DNA of 64,000 nt from an uncultured Flavobacteriaceae bacterium (GTDB lineage: Bacteria > Bacteroidota > Bacteroidia > Flavobacteriales > Flavobacteriaceae). The notes beneath the pieces are model-generated. The model searched no databases. It was given only the letters and a program-made list of their open reading frames with translations, and was not told the origin of the DNA. Within the stretch, counting starts at the first letter, position 1. Every line of letters begins with the position of its first letter. A program made the translations under genes and the position numbers. Shown piece by piece: positions 1 through 7,707 of this stretch. The stretch is taken from positions 1-64,000 of the forward strand of contig CALLVX010000070.1 in assembly GCA_938010765.1 (NCBI GenBank), in the 5' to 3' direction.

Positions 1-350
1 ATTTTTTTAACATACTCTTGAACTTCAGGACCGAATTTTTGAAGATGTCCGTAAACGGATGTATATCCATTCGGATGTGCAACATAAAGTACCTTACCGT
101 AGCCATATAGCGATACTTTTATCCTGGTAATTGTTCCATCACCAATTGCATAAACCGGAAGCCCCTGCCTTTGTTGTGTTTTAATATCAATACCCCCATG
201 GAAGTGATTAGATCTTAATTCCCCAAAAGTACCAGCCAATATTAAAGGAATGTCCAATGGAGATCTGAATACGTCCTTTGGATATTTTCCCTGCGCAGAA
301 GCATAGAAGGAAACAAGTAAAATCCATATAAAAAAAACTCTCTTTATCAT
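1..350 (-). CDS. M23 family metallopeptidase (N-terminal part, cut by window edge)
   Basis: Only the first 116 codons are present; the gene reads leftward off the window. It opens with a signal peptide of about 19 residues ending in FYASAQ, so the product is exported. Residues about 45-60 contain NHFHGGIDI, matching the HxxxD zinc-ligand motif of LytM/M23 peptidases, and the VYGHL segment near residue 104 matches the next conserved block. The final HxH ligand pair would lie outside the window, so catalytic competence cannot be judged. Members of this family cut peptidoglycan cross-links. The ATG at 350 is chosen because the signal peptide starts directly there. It is divergent from the coiled-coil/zapA/rny operon. 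Confidence 0.85.
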   Translation of the reverse strand, partial: MIKRVFFIWILLVSFYASAQGKYPKDVFRSPLDIPLILAGTFGELRSNHFHGGIDIKTQQRQGLPVYAIGDGTITRIKVSLYGYGKVLYVAHPNGYTSVYGHLQKFGPEVQEYVKK

Positions 351-625
351 AGCAGAATAGGTTGGTGTAAATGGGGTAAATCACTTTTATAGCTTTCTAT
401 TGGACCAATAAAATAGAATTCAATACAAGTTAAAACGTACAAAATTAAGCAGATGAACACAAATAGCTGCATTCAACTTAGAAAAAAATAGTTTTTAAAA
501 GTCCTCCTAATAGCTAACTAACGATTTTTAATACATTAAAGTATTACTTCAAGAATAATTGAAAAAAGTATTGCTAAGTCCTTTGAGGTATGTTAACTTT
601 GTGTAAAACGCATTGAGTTTTACGT
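351..625. other. Divergent intergenic region
   Basis: AT-rich spacer of 275 bases between the M23 gene (leftward) and the coiled-coil gene (rightward). It holds the strong rightward promoter at 571-601. A possible leftward -7 element, TAATTTTG on the minus strand (plus coordinates 440-447), could serve the M23 gene with a leader of about 85 bases, but no matching -33 element is clear. I see no further gene or repeat. Confidence 0.4.
571..601 (+). promoter_or_regulatory. Bacteroidota-type promoter for the zapA/rny operon
   Basis: TTG at 571-573 stands 20 bases before TAACTTTG at 594-601, a full match to the Bacteroidota -7 consensus TAnnTTTG with normal spacing to a -33 TTG. Transcription would start near 605-608, giving a leader of about 20 bases before the ATG at 626. 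This is the best-formed promoter in the window. Confidence 0.7.
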
Positions 626-916
626 ATGAGTGAATTGGTTAAAATAGTTGATTCTCTTGAGAATAAAGTCAGTAAGTTGCTACATAAATTAGAGCTCTTA
701 CAGCAGACTAACGCTAAATTACAGAATGAACTGATTGCCACAAGAAATAACAAAGACAGTTCTCAAAAACTAGTCTCTGAGTGGGAAGAAAAGTACAATT
801 CATTAAAACTTGCAAACTCGATGTTGGGCAGTAATACAAACAAAACAGAAGCAAAGCTTAAAATAAACACATTGATCAGGGAGTTAGACCATTGTATCAC
901 TCAACTCGCCGAATAA
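626..916 (+). CDS. Small coiled-coil protein upstream of ZapA
   Basis: A 96-residue cytoplasmic protein with no signal peptide or membrane segment. Residues about 5-70 form a heptad-like leucine/isoleucine pattern (LENKVSKLLHKLELLQQ and following), typical of a long alpha-helical coiled coil, followed by a short helical tail. It lies 13 bases before zapA and shares its promoter. Small coiled-coil proteins commonly precede zapA in Flavobacteria; a ZapB-like cell-division role is suggested by shape and neighbourhood only, since I cannot align it to ZapB. The ATG at 626 follows the promoter at 571-601 by a short leader. The existence of the gene is secure, the function is not. Confidence 0.75.
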   Translation: MSELVKIVDSLENKVSKLLHKLELLQQTNAKLQNELIATRNNKDSSQKLVSEWEEKYNSLKLANSMLGSNTNKTEAKLKINTLIRELDHCITQLAE

Positions 917-929
917 TGTTTGAAATAAC

Positions 930-1226
930 ATGTCAGAAAAACTCAAGATAAAGCTTTCTATCGCTGATAGAATATACCCTTTGACGATTGACCCTTTGCA
1001 AGAAGAAGGTTTGAGGAAAGCGGCTAAAAACATTGAGCAACTGGCTAAAAAATTTGAACAGAGTTATGCCGTTCGAGATAAACAAGATGTATTGGCCATG
1101 TGTGCCTTGCAATTTGCGTCTAAAATAGAACAGAAAGGCATCGATCAATCAGAAGATACCAGTGAGTCGATTGAGCGTTTAAAAGCGCTAGATGAGTTGG
1201 TAAATTCTAAGCTTAGCATAAAATAA
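930..1226 (+). CDS. zapA: Cell division protein ZapA
   Basis: The 98-residue product matches ZapA in size and layout: an N-terminal domain starting KLKIKLSIADRIYPLTI, then the helix with LRKAAKNIEQLAKKF and a C-terminal coiled coil. ZapA binds FtsZ polymers at midcell and bundles them, promoting Z-ring formation. The region around residues 25-45 fits the conserved part of the family. It follows the coiled-coil gene by 13 bases and precedes the 6S-like RNA and rny, an order that recurs in Bacteroidota. Nothing is truncated. The ATG at 930 is the only reasonable start. Confidence 0.9.
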   Translation: MSEKLKIKLSIADRIYPLTIDPLQEEGLRKAAKNIEQLAKKFEQSYAVRDKQDVLAMCALQFASKIEQKGIDQSEDTSESIERLKALDELVNSKLSIK

Positions 1227-1249
1227 GTTCTTTAAAATAGCATAAAGTT

Positions 1250-1420
1250 ACTGCCCACATTGGTAATAATTTTTGACAAACTCAACATTAATTTGATTAA
1301 AAAGGGTGAGTTTAGATTATAAAAGAATGCCTTGCTCGTACAAGGAACCTTGAGTAGTCTGTTAGCCCTAAACCTGTTTATTGGAGTTTGTACAAAACTT
1401 CTCCGATGTGGGCTTTTTTT
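1250..1420 (+). ncRNA. ssrS: 6S-like RNA (Flavobacteria type), with intrinsic terminator
   Basis: No protein fits this stretch, but the RNA folds into a long interrupted hairpin. GCCCACATTGG (1253-1263) pairs over 11 positions with CCGATGTGGGC (1403-1413), followed by seven T (1414-1420), so the closing stem can also end transcription. Further in, ACAAACTC (1276-1283) pairs with GAGTTTGT (1384-1391), GTTTAG (near 1310) with CTAAAC (near 1368), and CCTTG/CAAGG (1330-1345) forms a small hairpin. A double-stranded rod with an open centre located between zapA and rny is the expected form and place of 6S RNA, which mimics an open promoter and sequesters RNA polymerase. The 5' end is approximate. 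Identification rests on fold and context, not on a covariance search. Confidence 0.7.
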
Positions 1421-1430
1421 ATAGACCAAT

Positions 1431-1504
1431 TTTTGCCCTCGCCTTGGGGCCGGTCGAATGCACGCCGCGGAAACGCGAAGTCTGGACGTATTGTTCGGGC
1501 AAAA
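1431..1504 (+). ncRNA. Second structured RNA element in the rny leader
   Basis: Directly after the 6S-like terminator, TTTTGCCC (1431-1438) pairs perfectly with GGGCAAAA (1497-1504). Inside, AATGC (1457-1461) can pair with GTATT (1488-1492), and CGCG-GAAA-CGCG (1466-1477) is a textbook GNRA tetraloop hairpin. The segment is much more GC-rich than the surrounding spacer. It ends 19 bases before the rny start codon, so it is either a leader element acting on rny or a separate small RNA. I do not recognise it as a named family. There is no T-run after the outer stem, so it is not an intrinsic terminator. Confidence 0.5.
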
Positions 1505-1523
1505 CATTTAATAGCTAAAAAAA

Positions 1524-3092
1524 ATGGATAGTATATCAATTATAATTGGGGTTGTTATAGGGCTTGTAGTGGGTTTTGTAATTGCAAAGTTCATGGAGAA
1601 GGGAAAAGCATCCAAGACAACTGCCAACGCGAAGAAGGAAGCCGAAAGCATTCTTAAGAATGCGAAGACCGAAGGAGAGAACATTAAAAAAGACAAAATT
1701 TTTCAGGCAAAGGAAAAGTTTTTAGAGTTGAAAGCGGAACATGAGAAGGTTATTATTGGAAAGGACAAAAAAATGAACGAGGCCGAAAAGCGAACACGGG
1801 ACAAAGAGTCGCAAGTAAGCAATGAACTCGCCAGAACTAAAAAATTGAACGATCAGCTAGATTCGAAACGAAAAGATCTTGAACACCGTACCGATTTTTT
1901 GGAAAAGAAACAATCAGAACTCGACAAGCTACACAAAAGCAAGGTGCAGCAATTAGAGGTAATATCAGGGTTATCGGCTGATGATGCCAAGAGCCAGTTG
2001 ATGGAGTCGTTGAAAGAAACTGCTAGAACCGATGCCATGGCCTTTATTCAAGGGACCCTCGAAGAGGCAAAACTTACCGCCGACCAAGAAGCTCGAAAGA
2101 TCGTTGTGAATACGATACAACGAATCGGAACAGAAGAAGCTGTTGAAAACTGCGTATCGGTATTCAATCTTGAATCTGACGATGTAAAAGGCCGTATCAT
2201 TGGAAGAGAAGGGCGCAACATACGCGCTTTAGAATCTGCTACCGGTGTTGAAATTATTGTAGATGATACCCCAGAGGCCATTATTTTATCGTGCTTTGAT
2301 TCTGTGCGGCGAGAAGTAGCACGTTTGTCTCTTCATAAACTTGTGACCGATGGTAGAATACACCCGGCACGGATTGAAGAAATCGTTAAAAAGACAGAAA
2401 AACAGATTGAACAAGAAATTGTAGAGGTAGGGAAGCGAACGGTAATCGATTTGGGTATCCATGGGTTACACCCTGAACTGATAAGGGCCGTTGGGCGAAT
2501 GAAATACCGTTCTTCTTATGGGCAAAACTTGCTGCAACACTCTCGAGAAGTAGCCAAACTCTGTGGGGTAATGGCCGCCGAGCTTGGCTTGAACCCAAAA
2601 ATTGCAAAACGGGCCGGACTTCTCCACGATATTGGAAAAGTACCAAATACAGAGGCCGAGGTAGAGACGCCACATGCAATTCTTGGAATGCAATGGGCAG
2701 AGAAGTTTGGTGAAAAACCCGATGTTTGTAATGCGATCGGAGCTCACCACGACGAGATTGAAATGAAAACACTTATTTCGCCGATTGTTCAGGTTTGTGA
2801 TGCGATAAGTGGCGCAAGACCAGGTGCACGACGACAAGTGTTGGACTCCTACATTCAGCGACTAAAAGATTTGGAAGAAATTGCCTTTGGCTTCAGCGGG
2901 GTTCAAAAAGCCTACGCGATTCAGGCAGGAAGAGAGCTTCGCGTAATCGTAGAAAGCGAAAAAGTTAGTGATGACAAGGCGGCAGAGTTATCGTTTGAGA
3001 TTTCACAGAAGATCCAGACAGACATGACGTATCCTGGGCAGGTGAAAGTTACGGTGATTCGTGAAACTAGGGCCGTAAATGTAGCAAAATAA
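1524..3092 (+). CDS. rny: Ribonuclease Y
   Basis: The 522-residue product is a full-length RNase Y, a membrane-anchored endoribonuclease that starts mRNA decay. The parts appear in the usual order: an N-terminal membrane helix (residues about 4-22, [18 protein letters not shown]), a charged coiled coil to about residue 190, a KH RNA-binding domain with [15 protein letters not shown] near residue 220, and an HD domain with LLHDIGKV near residue 370 and the metal-binding GAHHDE downstream. The ATG at 1524 is followed at once by the membrane anchor. It lies downstream of the 6S-like RNA and the structured leader, and a rho-independent hairpin follows it. Confidence 0.95.
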   Translation: MDSISIIIGVVIGLVVGFVIAKFMEKGKASKTTANAKKEAESILKNAKTEGENIKKDKIFQAKEKFLELKAEHEKVIIGKDKKMNEAEKRTRDKESQVSNELARTKKLNDQLDSKRKDLEHRTDFLEKKQSELDKLHKSKVQQLEVISGLSADDAKSQLMESLKETARTDAMAFIQGTLEEAKLTADQEARKIVVNTIQRIGTEEAVENCVSVFNLESDDVKGRIIGREGRNIRALESATGVEIIVDDTPEAIILSCFDSVRREVARLSLHKLVTDGRIHPARIEEIVKKTEKQIEQEIVEVGKRTVIDLGIHGLHPELIRAVGRMKYRSSYGQNLLQHSREVAKLCGVMAAELGLNPKIAKRAGLLHDIGKVPNTEAEVETPHAILGMQWAEKFGEKPDVCNAIGAHHDEIEMKTLISPIVQVCDAISGARPGARRQVLDSYIQRLKDLEEIAFGFSGVQKAYAIQAGRELRVIVESEKVSDDKAAELSFEISQKIQTDMTYPGQVKVTVIRETRAVNVAK

Positions 3093-3112
3093 GCAAGTAT
3101 TTATAGTAAAGA

Positions 3113-3140
3113 GGAAGGGCCTATTGGGCCCCTTTTTTTG
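3113..3140 (+). terminator. Intrinsic terminator after rny
   Basis: AGGGCC and GGCCC flank a short loop (3115-3131) and are followed by a run of seven T (3133-3139). It sits 20 bases after the rny stop, between rny and the convergent modC gene. On the minus strand the stem is not followed by a good T-run, so it mainly serves rny. Confidence 0.7.
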
Positions 3141-3161
3141 TAGTTATTGTTTGCCGCTCGC

Positions 3162-4037
3162 CTATTCGATTTTATAGATAACCGGGTTAAAGGCTTTGGA
3201 AGCCACCAGTACACGGTCTCCAATTTGAAGCTGCTTAATTTCTGATTCTTGGGCGATAACCTTAACCACTTCATTTTGAATCAATACCGTAACAAGGTAT
3301 ACCACTTCGTCTTTTTCGATCTTTAAGACTTCTCCCTTAAACTTGAATTTGCCACTGATTTTATCATTCAAGAAAACCTCGGTAGGAGTACCGTTTTTAA
3401 TAACTTTTCCATCTTCTAAAACGAATACCTGATCTGAGAGTTTGTAAATTTCTCCGATGTCATGACTTATCAGAATCGTGGTGAGTGCATATACCTTATG
3501 AACTTTTAGTATGTAATCTTGCAGTTTTAGGCGAATTTTCATATCCAAAGCCGACAAAGGCTCATCGAGCAGCAAAATAGTTGGTTTTTGAACAAGGGCC
3601 CTGGCGAGGGCCACACGCTGTTTTTGTCCCCCGGAAAGAGTCACTGGTTTGCGATCTTTCAGATCAACCAGTTCCATCATTTCCAAGAGCTCCATAACCT
3701 CTTTTTTATCCCCGTCTTTTGAGAGTCCAAAAGAAAGGTTCTCCTCGACCGTCATATGAGGAAAAAGCGCATAGTCCTGAAAAACATATCCGATATTACG
3801 TGTTTGTGGTGTGCGATTCATCTTGGTTACCGCGTCGAACCAAATGGCACCATTCACTTGAATAGTGCCTTTTTCGGGTTGCAATAACCCGGATAGGATT
3901 CGTAATGTTGAGGTTTTACCGGCGCCCGATGCCCCATAAAGAGTAACGAGTTGTCCTTTTTTGATTTGTATATCCAAATCGAGCAGCATGTCTCCGTTCG
4001 GGCCATTCAATTTTTTCTGTACGGTGAGTGCTATCAT
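3162..4037 (-). CDS. modC: Molybdate ABC transporter ATP-binding protein ModC
   Basis: ATPase subunit of the molybdate importer. Walker A is GASGAGKTS near residue 38, the ABC signature LSGGQKQRVALARAL near residue 133 and Walker B ILLLDEPLSALD follows, all intact. The C-terminal third (from about residue 220) is a TOBE domain, which in ModC binds molybdate and can modulate transport. The ATG at 4037 overlaps the modB stop in an ATGA arrangement, which favours it over a TTG six bases upstream. This is the last gene of a four-gene overlapping run modA-mop-modB-modC. Length of 291 residues is slightly shorter than the two-domain E. coli protein, as expected with a single TOBE unit. Confidence 0.93.
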   Translation of the reverse strand: MIALTVQKKLNGPNGDMLLDLDIQIKKGQLVTLYGASGAGKTSTLRILSGLLQPEKGTIQVNGAIWFDAVTKMNRTPQTRNIGYVFQDYALFPHMTVEENLSFGLSKDGDKKEVMELLEMMELVDLKDRKPVTLSGGQKQRVALARALVQKPTILLLDEPLSALDMKIRLKLQDYILKVHKVYALTTILISHDIGEIYKLSDQVFVLEDGKVIKNGTPTEVFLNDKISGKFKFKGEVLKIEKDEVVYLVTVLIQNEVVKVIAQESEIKQLQIGDRVLVASKAFNPVIYKIE

Positions 4038-4705
4038 TTCCAAAAACGTTTTAGATAGCCCCCATTGATCAAGTAAACGGCTAAGAGGATACAGAATGTA
4101 ACTAGAAAGAGTACGGTCGAATAAAAATTGGCCCCCGCATAGTTCAAAGACTCTACCTCGTCATAAATTGCAATGGAAGCAACTTTCGTTTTTCCGGGGA
4201 TATTGCCCCCGATCATAAGTACTACCCCGAACTCACCAACTGTATGGGCAAAAGCCAGCACTATTCCGGTTAAGAGCGATGGCCTAATAGTGGGTAGCAA
4301 CACCTTTATCAAGGTGGTGAATTTCGACTTGCCCATTACATAGGCCGCTTCCTTTAAAGATGGTGCAATACCAGAAAGGCCTGCTTGTATTGGGTGTACC
4401 ATAAAAGGGAGACTGTAGATAATCGAAGCAACCACTAAGCCAGAAAAAGAAAATACCAATTTAAGCCCTAGCCACTCGTTCAGCCAGGTCCCAAAGGCGT
4501 TGTTAGGGCTAAAAGCAACTAAAAAATAAAATCCCAACACTGTTGGAGGAAGCACCAAGGGCATGCTTACAAGCGTTTCTATCACTGGTTTTAAACGCGA
4601 TTTGGTAGTTGCCAACCACAATGCCAAGGGAATAGAGAGCACCAAAAGCAGCAGAGTGGTTACCCCCGCAAGTTTAAGTGTTAAAAGTAACGGTTCCCAA
4701 TTCAT
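4034..4705 (-). CDS. modB: Molybdate ABC transporter permease ModB
   Basis: A 223-residue inner-membrane permease with about five hydrophobic helices. The EAAxxxG coupling loop that docks on ModC is visible as KEAAYVMGKSKFTTL near residue 137, and the C-terminal AHTVGEFGVVLMIGGN segment is characteristic of ModB/CysT permeases. It forms the channel for molybdate supplied by ModA. The ATG at 4705 overlaps the stop of the upstream Mop gene by four bases, and its own stop overlaps the modC start, so the genes are probably translationally coupled. Confidence 0.93.
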   Translation of the reverse strand: MNWEPLLLTLKLAGVTTLLLLVLSIPLALWLATTKSRLKPVIETLVSMPLVLPPTVLGFYFLVAFSPNNAFGTWLNEWLGLKLVFSFSGLVVASIIYSLPFMVHPIQAGLSGIAPSLKEAAYVMGKSKFTTLIKVLLPTIRPSLLTGIVLAFAHTVGEFGVVLMIGGNIPGKTKVASIAIYDEVESLNYAGANFYSTVLFLVTFCILLAVYLINGGYLKRFWK

Positions 4706-5106
4706 AGTTCCGATAACATCATTTCATTTAATTTGATCATTGCGATTACCTTTGAGTCAGGGGTTAAATTTAATTGCGTTACCGCCTTAGTGCTAATAAT
4801 GGCCGTAATACCTGCTTGCCCGGTCGTAAGCGATAGCTTGCTAAGCAATGTCCCTTTTTCAACCTGCGAAATGGTACTGGGTATTTTATTTTGTAAACTG
4901 ATTGTATCTACCTGGTCGGTACCGATAATTACTTCTGTTTCTTTGAACAGGACGGCTATCGAATTTCCTTCTTTTAAATACGGAGCGGTTTTCGGGGTTT
5001 CGACAACAATGGCCTTTAAGATCAACGCTTTAGACACCATCACCGAAACAATCGAGAGGTGACCGCTGGTCTCAATTTGCACAATATCGCCCTGAAGTCT
5101 ATTCAT
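4702..5106 (-). CDS. Stand-alone di-Mop (TOBE) molybdate-binding protein
   Basis: A 134-residue soluble protein made of two similar halves (residues about 3-63 and 68-130), each with the Mop/TOBE pattern: a GDIVQI or KLSLTTGQAGITAII beta strand, a central IVSVMV-like strand and a terminal KETEVIIG or KLNEMML strand. Mop proteins form multimers that bind molybdate or tungstate and are thought to store it or buffer its level. It has no signal peptide. It lies between modA and modB, overlapping both (8 and 4 bases), which ties it to the transport operon. The second half is more diverged, so its identity as a complete Mop unit is less certain. Confidence 0.8.
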   Translation of the reverse strand: MNRLQGDIVQIETSGHLSIVSVMVSKALILKAIVVETPKTAPYLKEGNSIAVLFKETEVIIGTDQVDTISLQNKIPSTISQVEKGTLLSKLSLTTGQAGITAIISTKAVTQLNLTPDSKVIAMIKLNEMMLSEL

Positions 5107-5881
5107 CTACCGAATATCCGAAATTTGAAAGTATTTTTTGGGCCGCTGGGGAAAAAATAAAAGTATGGAAGGCTTTAGCCTGTTTCTTCCTTGTTTCCGA
5201 ACCTTTGAGAACAACAATTCCTTGGGCAATGGGAGCATGTAATTCCGGATCAATAGCCACCCATTGGCCCTTTCCCTTCAGTTTTGGTGAAAGCACGACA
5301 GACATGGCCGTAAAGCCGACTTCAGCAGCACCCGACGAGATAAATTGATTGGTCTGTGCAATACTTTCACCGTACACTAGCTTATGTTGCAAAGAATCGT
5401 ACAAGTTATACCGTTGCAATATCTCGGTAGCTGCCATACCATAGGGGGCAGTTCTTGGATTGGCTATGGCAATGTGTATGATTTTATCATCTGCTAAATG
5501 CAACATATCGGGTGCTAAGTTCGGGTCTGACGTCCATAAAACTACTTTTCCATATGCATAGACCTTTGGTTCTATTACAGCCAGGCCACTGTTGGCAATT
5601 TCCTTAGGGTATTTCATATTGGCCGATACAAAGATGTCATAGGGTGCCCCTTCTTTGATCTGTGCGGTCAATTTCCCTGAGGAACCAATAACTAGATTAC
5701 ATGGGATGCCGGTGTCCCGCGTAAATTTTTGAACTAATTCCTCCAGGGCGAATTGCATGTTAGCGGCTGCGGCAATGGTAATTGTTTGTGTATCTTCTTG
5801 TTCTCTACAATTGCAAAATAAGAGCACCAGCACTATGAAACCTCTTAGAATTGAATGATTTTTTACCAGTTTTTCACCCAT
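5099..5881 (-). CDS. modA: Molybdate-binding lipoprotein ModA
   Basis: The 260-residue product is the substrate-binding component of the molybdate importer. It carries a lipoprotein-type signal (hydrophobic residues 12-22, then FCNCRE), so it is likely anchored to a membrane facing the periplasm. Conserved ModA segments are present: ITIAAAANMQFAL near residue 35, VIGSSGKLTAQI near 65, PYDIFVSANM near 79 and the NPRTAPYG loop near 141. The S/SSGK loops supply oxyanion ligands. It is first of the overlapping mod genes and starts 22 bases after the stop of the esterase-like gene, so transcription may begin further upstream. No ModE site was recognised. Confidence 0.93.
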   Translation of the reverse strand: MGEKLVKNHSILRGFIVLVLLFCNCREQEDTQTITIAAAANMQFALEELVQKFTRDTGIPCNLVIGSSGKLTAQIKEGAPYDIFVSANMKYPKEIANSGLAVIEPKVYAYGKVVLWTSDPNLAPDMLHLADDKIIHIAIANPRTAPYGMAATEILQRYNLYDSLQHKLVYGESIAQTNQFISSGAAEVGFTAMSVVLSPKLKGKGQWVAIDPELHAPIAQGIVVLKGSETRKKQAKAFHTFIFSPAAQKILSNFGYSVDE

Positions 5882-5902
5882 TTAAATCATATGTTTTAAG
5901 AA

Positions 5903-7162
5903 TCATTTCATCTCAAAAATTGGTGTACTTGCCTTAGAGTTTGAAATAAGTATGGCATAATCAATGAAATCAGTGGTAGCCATTCCCTTTACCGCCTCAC
6001 TATTCGAAGCTTCATCCTGCATTACAATCTCTATTAGGTCGGGTTCCGGCCTTTTATACGGGGTATCCAAGGTATTGAGCCGATAAAGGGTCTGGTCCGA
6101 GCGTTTAGTGTCTTTCAGGTTTTGTATACCCTTAAAATACTCTTTTTCATAATCTCCGATACCAAAACCTCCTTCGGTAGTAAAACCTGTATAATTGCCT
6201 TGGGAGTCATATTTCTCATCCCAAACAACCCTACTTTCGGTAAGATAGCCTATAATAGAGACCACCGCTTTTTTTGTGTATATTTTATTTTCAATGAGAC
6301 GGGTGAAAAAATAAGGATACCCATCTTTCCCCTCCCTGGATTTTTCTAAATGGGCGAATCCCATCCTAAGAAATTGCGGTTTTGTTTTAAAATTATACCA
6401 TTCGGAAAGGATAATATAATTCGCATAGATAGTCGGTTCTCTCGCCCTATTGAAATCTTCAAAGGTTATGCGAATGTTCTTGATCAAATGATCAAGTTCT
6501 TTTTTTGTCGTCAAGGATGTCAGGTAGTCATTCGGATGTTGCTCAATATCGTTAAGCAACTTTTTGAGGACGTTTTTGGAATAGCTATCATATTGAATGG
6601 AATAGTCGGTGGTATCCAACGCTATCATTTGCTTTACATTATTGAAGGCATCCGTAACGCGCGCTCTTGGTTTAACTAGTTCTAACAGCTGTTTTGCTGC
6701 ATACTTATAACTTACCAACAAATCGACGCCTACGACTTGCAATCTGGCGGTTTCTGGCAAAGAGTCATTTATTTTCTTAAGCCCCTTCCATTTTAAATAG
6801 GTTTCGATACTTCTGTCTTGGGGTACTCTTGTGCCGTAATGGGATACCAAATCTTTTAATAGCAAAGTGTCTCCCGTTTGCAAGTATTTATTGAAGAAAT
6901 GGGCAATACTAAAATCGGTTTCGGGCAGGTAGTAGTGAATACGCTGGTTTTTTAAAAGTGATTTTATTAGAAGTAGTTCGGTATCCTCGGTTTTTGCACT
7001 CCCGTGGTATGCGCCAAAACCTATTATTTTCATTTCCTTTTGTGGAAAATGGAAATCGGAACGATGCAAATCATAACTATTTTGCTTCAAATAGTCGATT
7101 TTTAGTTGCCCGAACAGGGATGTTAGGGATAACAGGTATAGAAAGTAAAGGGTCTTTTTCAT
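5903..7162 (-). CDS. Exported erythromycin-esterase-like protein
   Basis: A 419-residue protein with a signal peptide at residues 1-18 (MKKTLYFLYLLSLTSLFG). Residues 45-100 resemble the erythromycin esterase/EreA-like fold: IIGFGAYHGS with His53, the following TEDTE with two acidic residues, YYLPETD with Glu81, then NKYLQTGD. A GFAHLEK segment near residue 315 could supply a later His. Resistance to macrolides cannot be inferred; most members have unknown substrates. The ATG at 7162 is preferred over an ATG 58 codons upstream because the signal peptide starts there and the extension would run into the GNAT gene. It lies 22 bases before modA, but no functional link to molybdate is visible. Confidence 0.65.
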   Translation of the reverse strand: MKKTLYFLYLLSLTSLFGQLKIDYLKQNSYDLHRSDFHFPQKEMKIIGFGAYHGSAKTEDTELLLIKSLLKNQRIHYYLPETDFSIAHFFNKYLQTGDTLLLKDLVSHYGTRVPQDRSIETYLKWKGLKKINDSLPETARLQVVGVDLLVSYKYAAKQLLELVKPRARVTDAFNNVKQMIALDTTDYSIQYDSYSKNVLKKLLNDIEQHPNDYLTSLTTKKELDHLIKNIRITFEDFNRAREPTIYANYIILSEWYNFKTKPQFLRMGFAHLEKSREGKDGYPYFFTRLIENKIYTKKAVVSIIGYLTESRVVWDEKYDSQGNYTGFTTEGGFGIGDYEKEYFKGIQNLKDTKRSDQTLYRLNTLDTPYKRPEPDLIEIVMQDEASNSEAVKGMATTDFIDYAILISNSKASTPIFEMK

Positions 7163-7202
7163 TTTCCGGCTTTGGAATAAAGATTGCTTTGTTTTGAAAA
7201 TG

Positions 7203-7673
7203 TTACAATTTTGAGGTTTTTCGCTTAATTTCTTTTTCCATAATTGGTAAAAACCGGTCTTTGATCGAGCTTTGAAGTTTACCGACCACCTTGAAACCAT
7301 ACTTTTTGTAAAATGCTTGTGCATTTGGGTCGGCATCGAGCATTACTTTGTGATACGGGCTTGTTTTGATACGACATAGAAAATCGGTCAATAATACGCC
7401 TCCATACCCACGACCAATATAGGCAGGTTCAACGAATAGGAAGTTTAGCTTAAGAATATGACCATTTATTGGCTTATGGGTATAAAAACCGATGAGTTTG
7501 GAAGCGTCTGTTAATTTAAATACTTCGTTTTGCTCGATGTACGTTGGTGTAATGGTCAACTCTTCTCGCCAAGCGGCAATCTGTTCAGGAGTATAGCCCC
7601 AATGCGCCTTGGAGCGCATGGTTAATTGCGTAATCTCCTTGGCATCTGTTGGTTTGGCTTTTTCAATGTTCAT
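7203..7673 (-). CDS. GNAT family N-acetyltransferase
   Basis: A 156-residue cytoplasmic protein with the GNAT fold. The acetyl-CoA binding loop is GRGYGGVLL near residue 91, preceded by the beta strand LKLNFLFVEPAYI and followed by VMLDADPNAQAFYKKYGF, the classical C-terminal motif in which the substrate-facing helix meets a YxxxGF segment. Such enzymes transfer acetyl groups to amines on small molecules or proteins; the substrate is not evident. It lies 40 bases upstream of the esterase-like gene on the same strand and may be the first gene of that transcript. Confidence 0.88.
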   Translation of the reverse strand: MNIEKAKPTDAKEITQLTMRSKAHWGYTPEQIAAWREELTITPTYIEQNEVFKLTDASKLIGFYTHKPINGHILKLNFLFVEPAYIGRGYGGVLLTDFLCRIKTSPYHKVMLDADPNAQAFYKKYGFKVVGKLQSSIKDRFLPIMEKEIKRKTSKL

Positions 7674-7707
7674 TTTTCCTATTGGTCTTGCGATCTGTTT
7701 TTACCCA

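Noticed and set aside
1232-1507. A 91-codon minus-strand frame across the zapA-rny spacer
   Set aside because: The stretch is better explained by two folded RNAs; the peptide is basic and without family likeness.
2386-2837. Two antisense frames opposite rny
   Set aside because: They overlap the conserved KH/HD region of RNase Y and show no motif; shadow frames.
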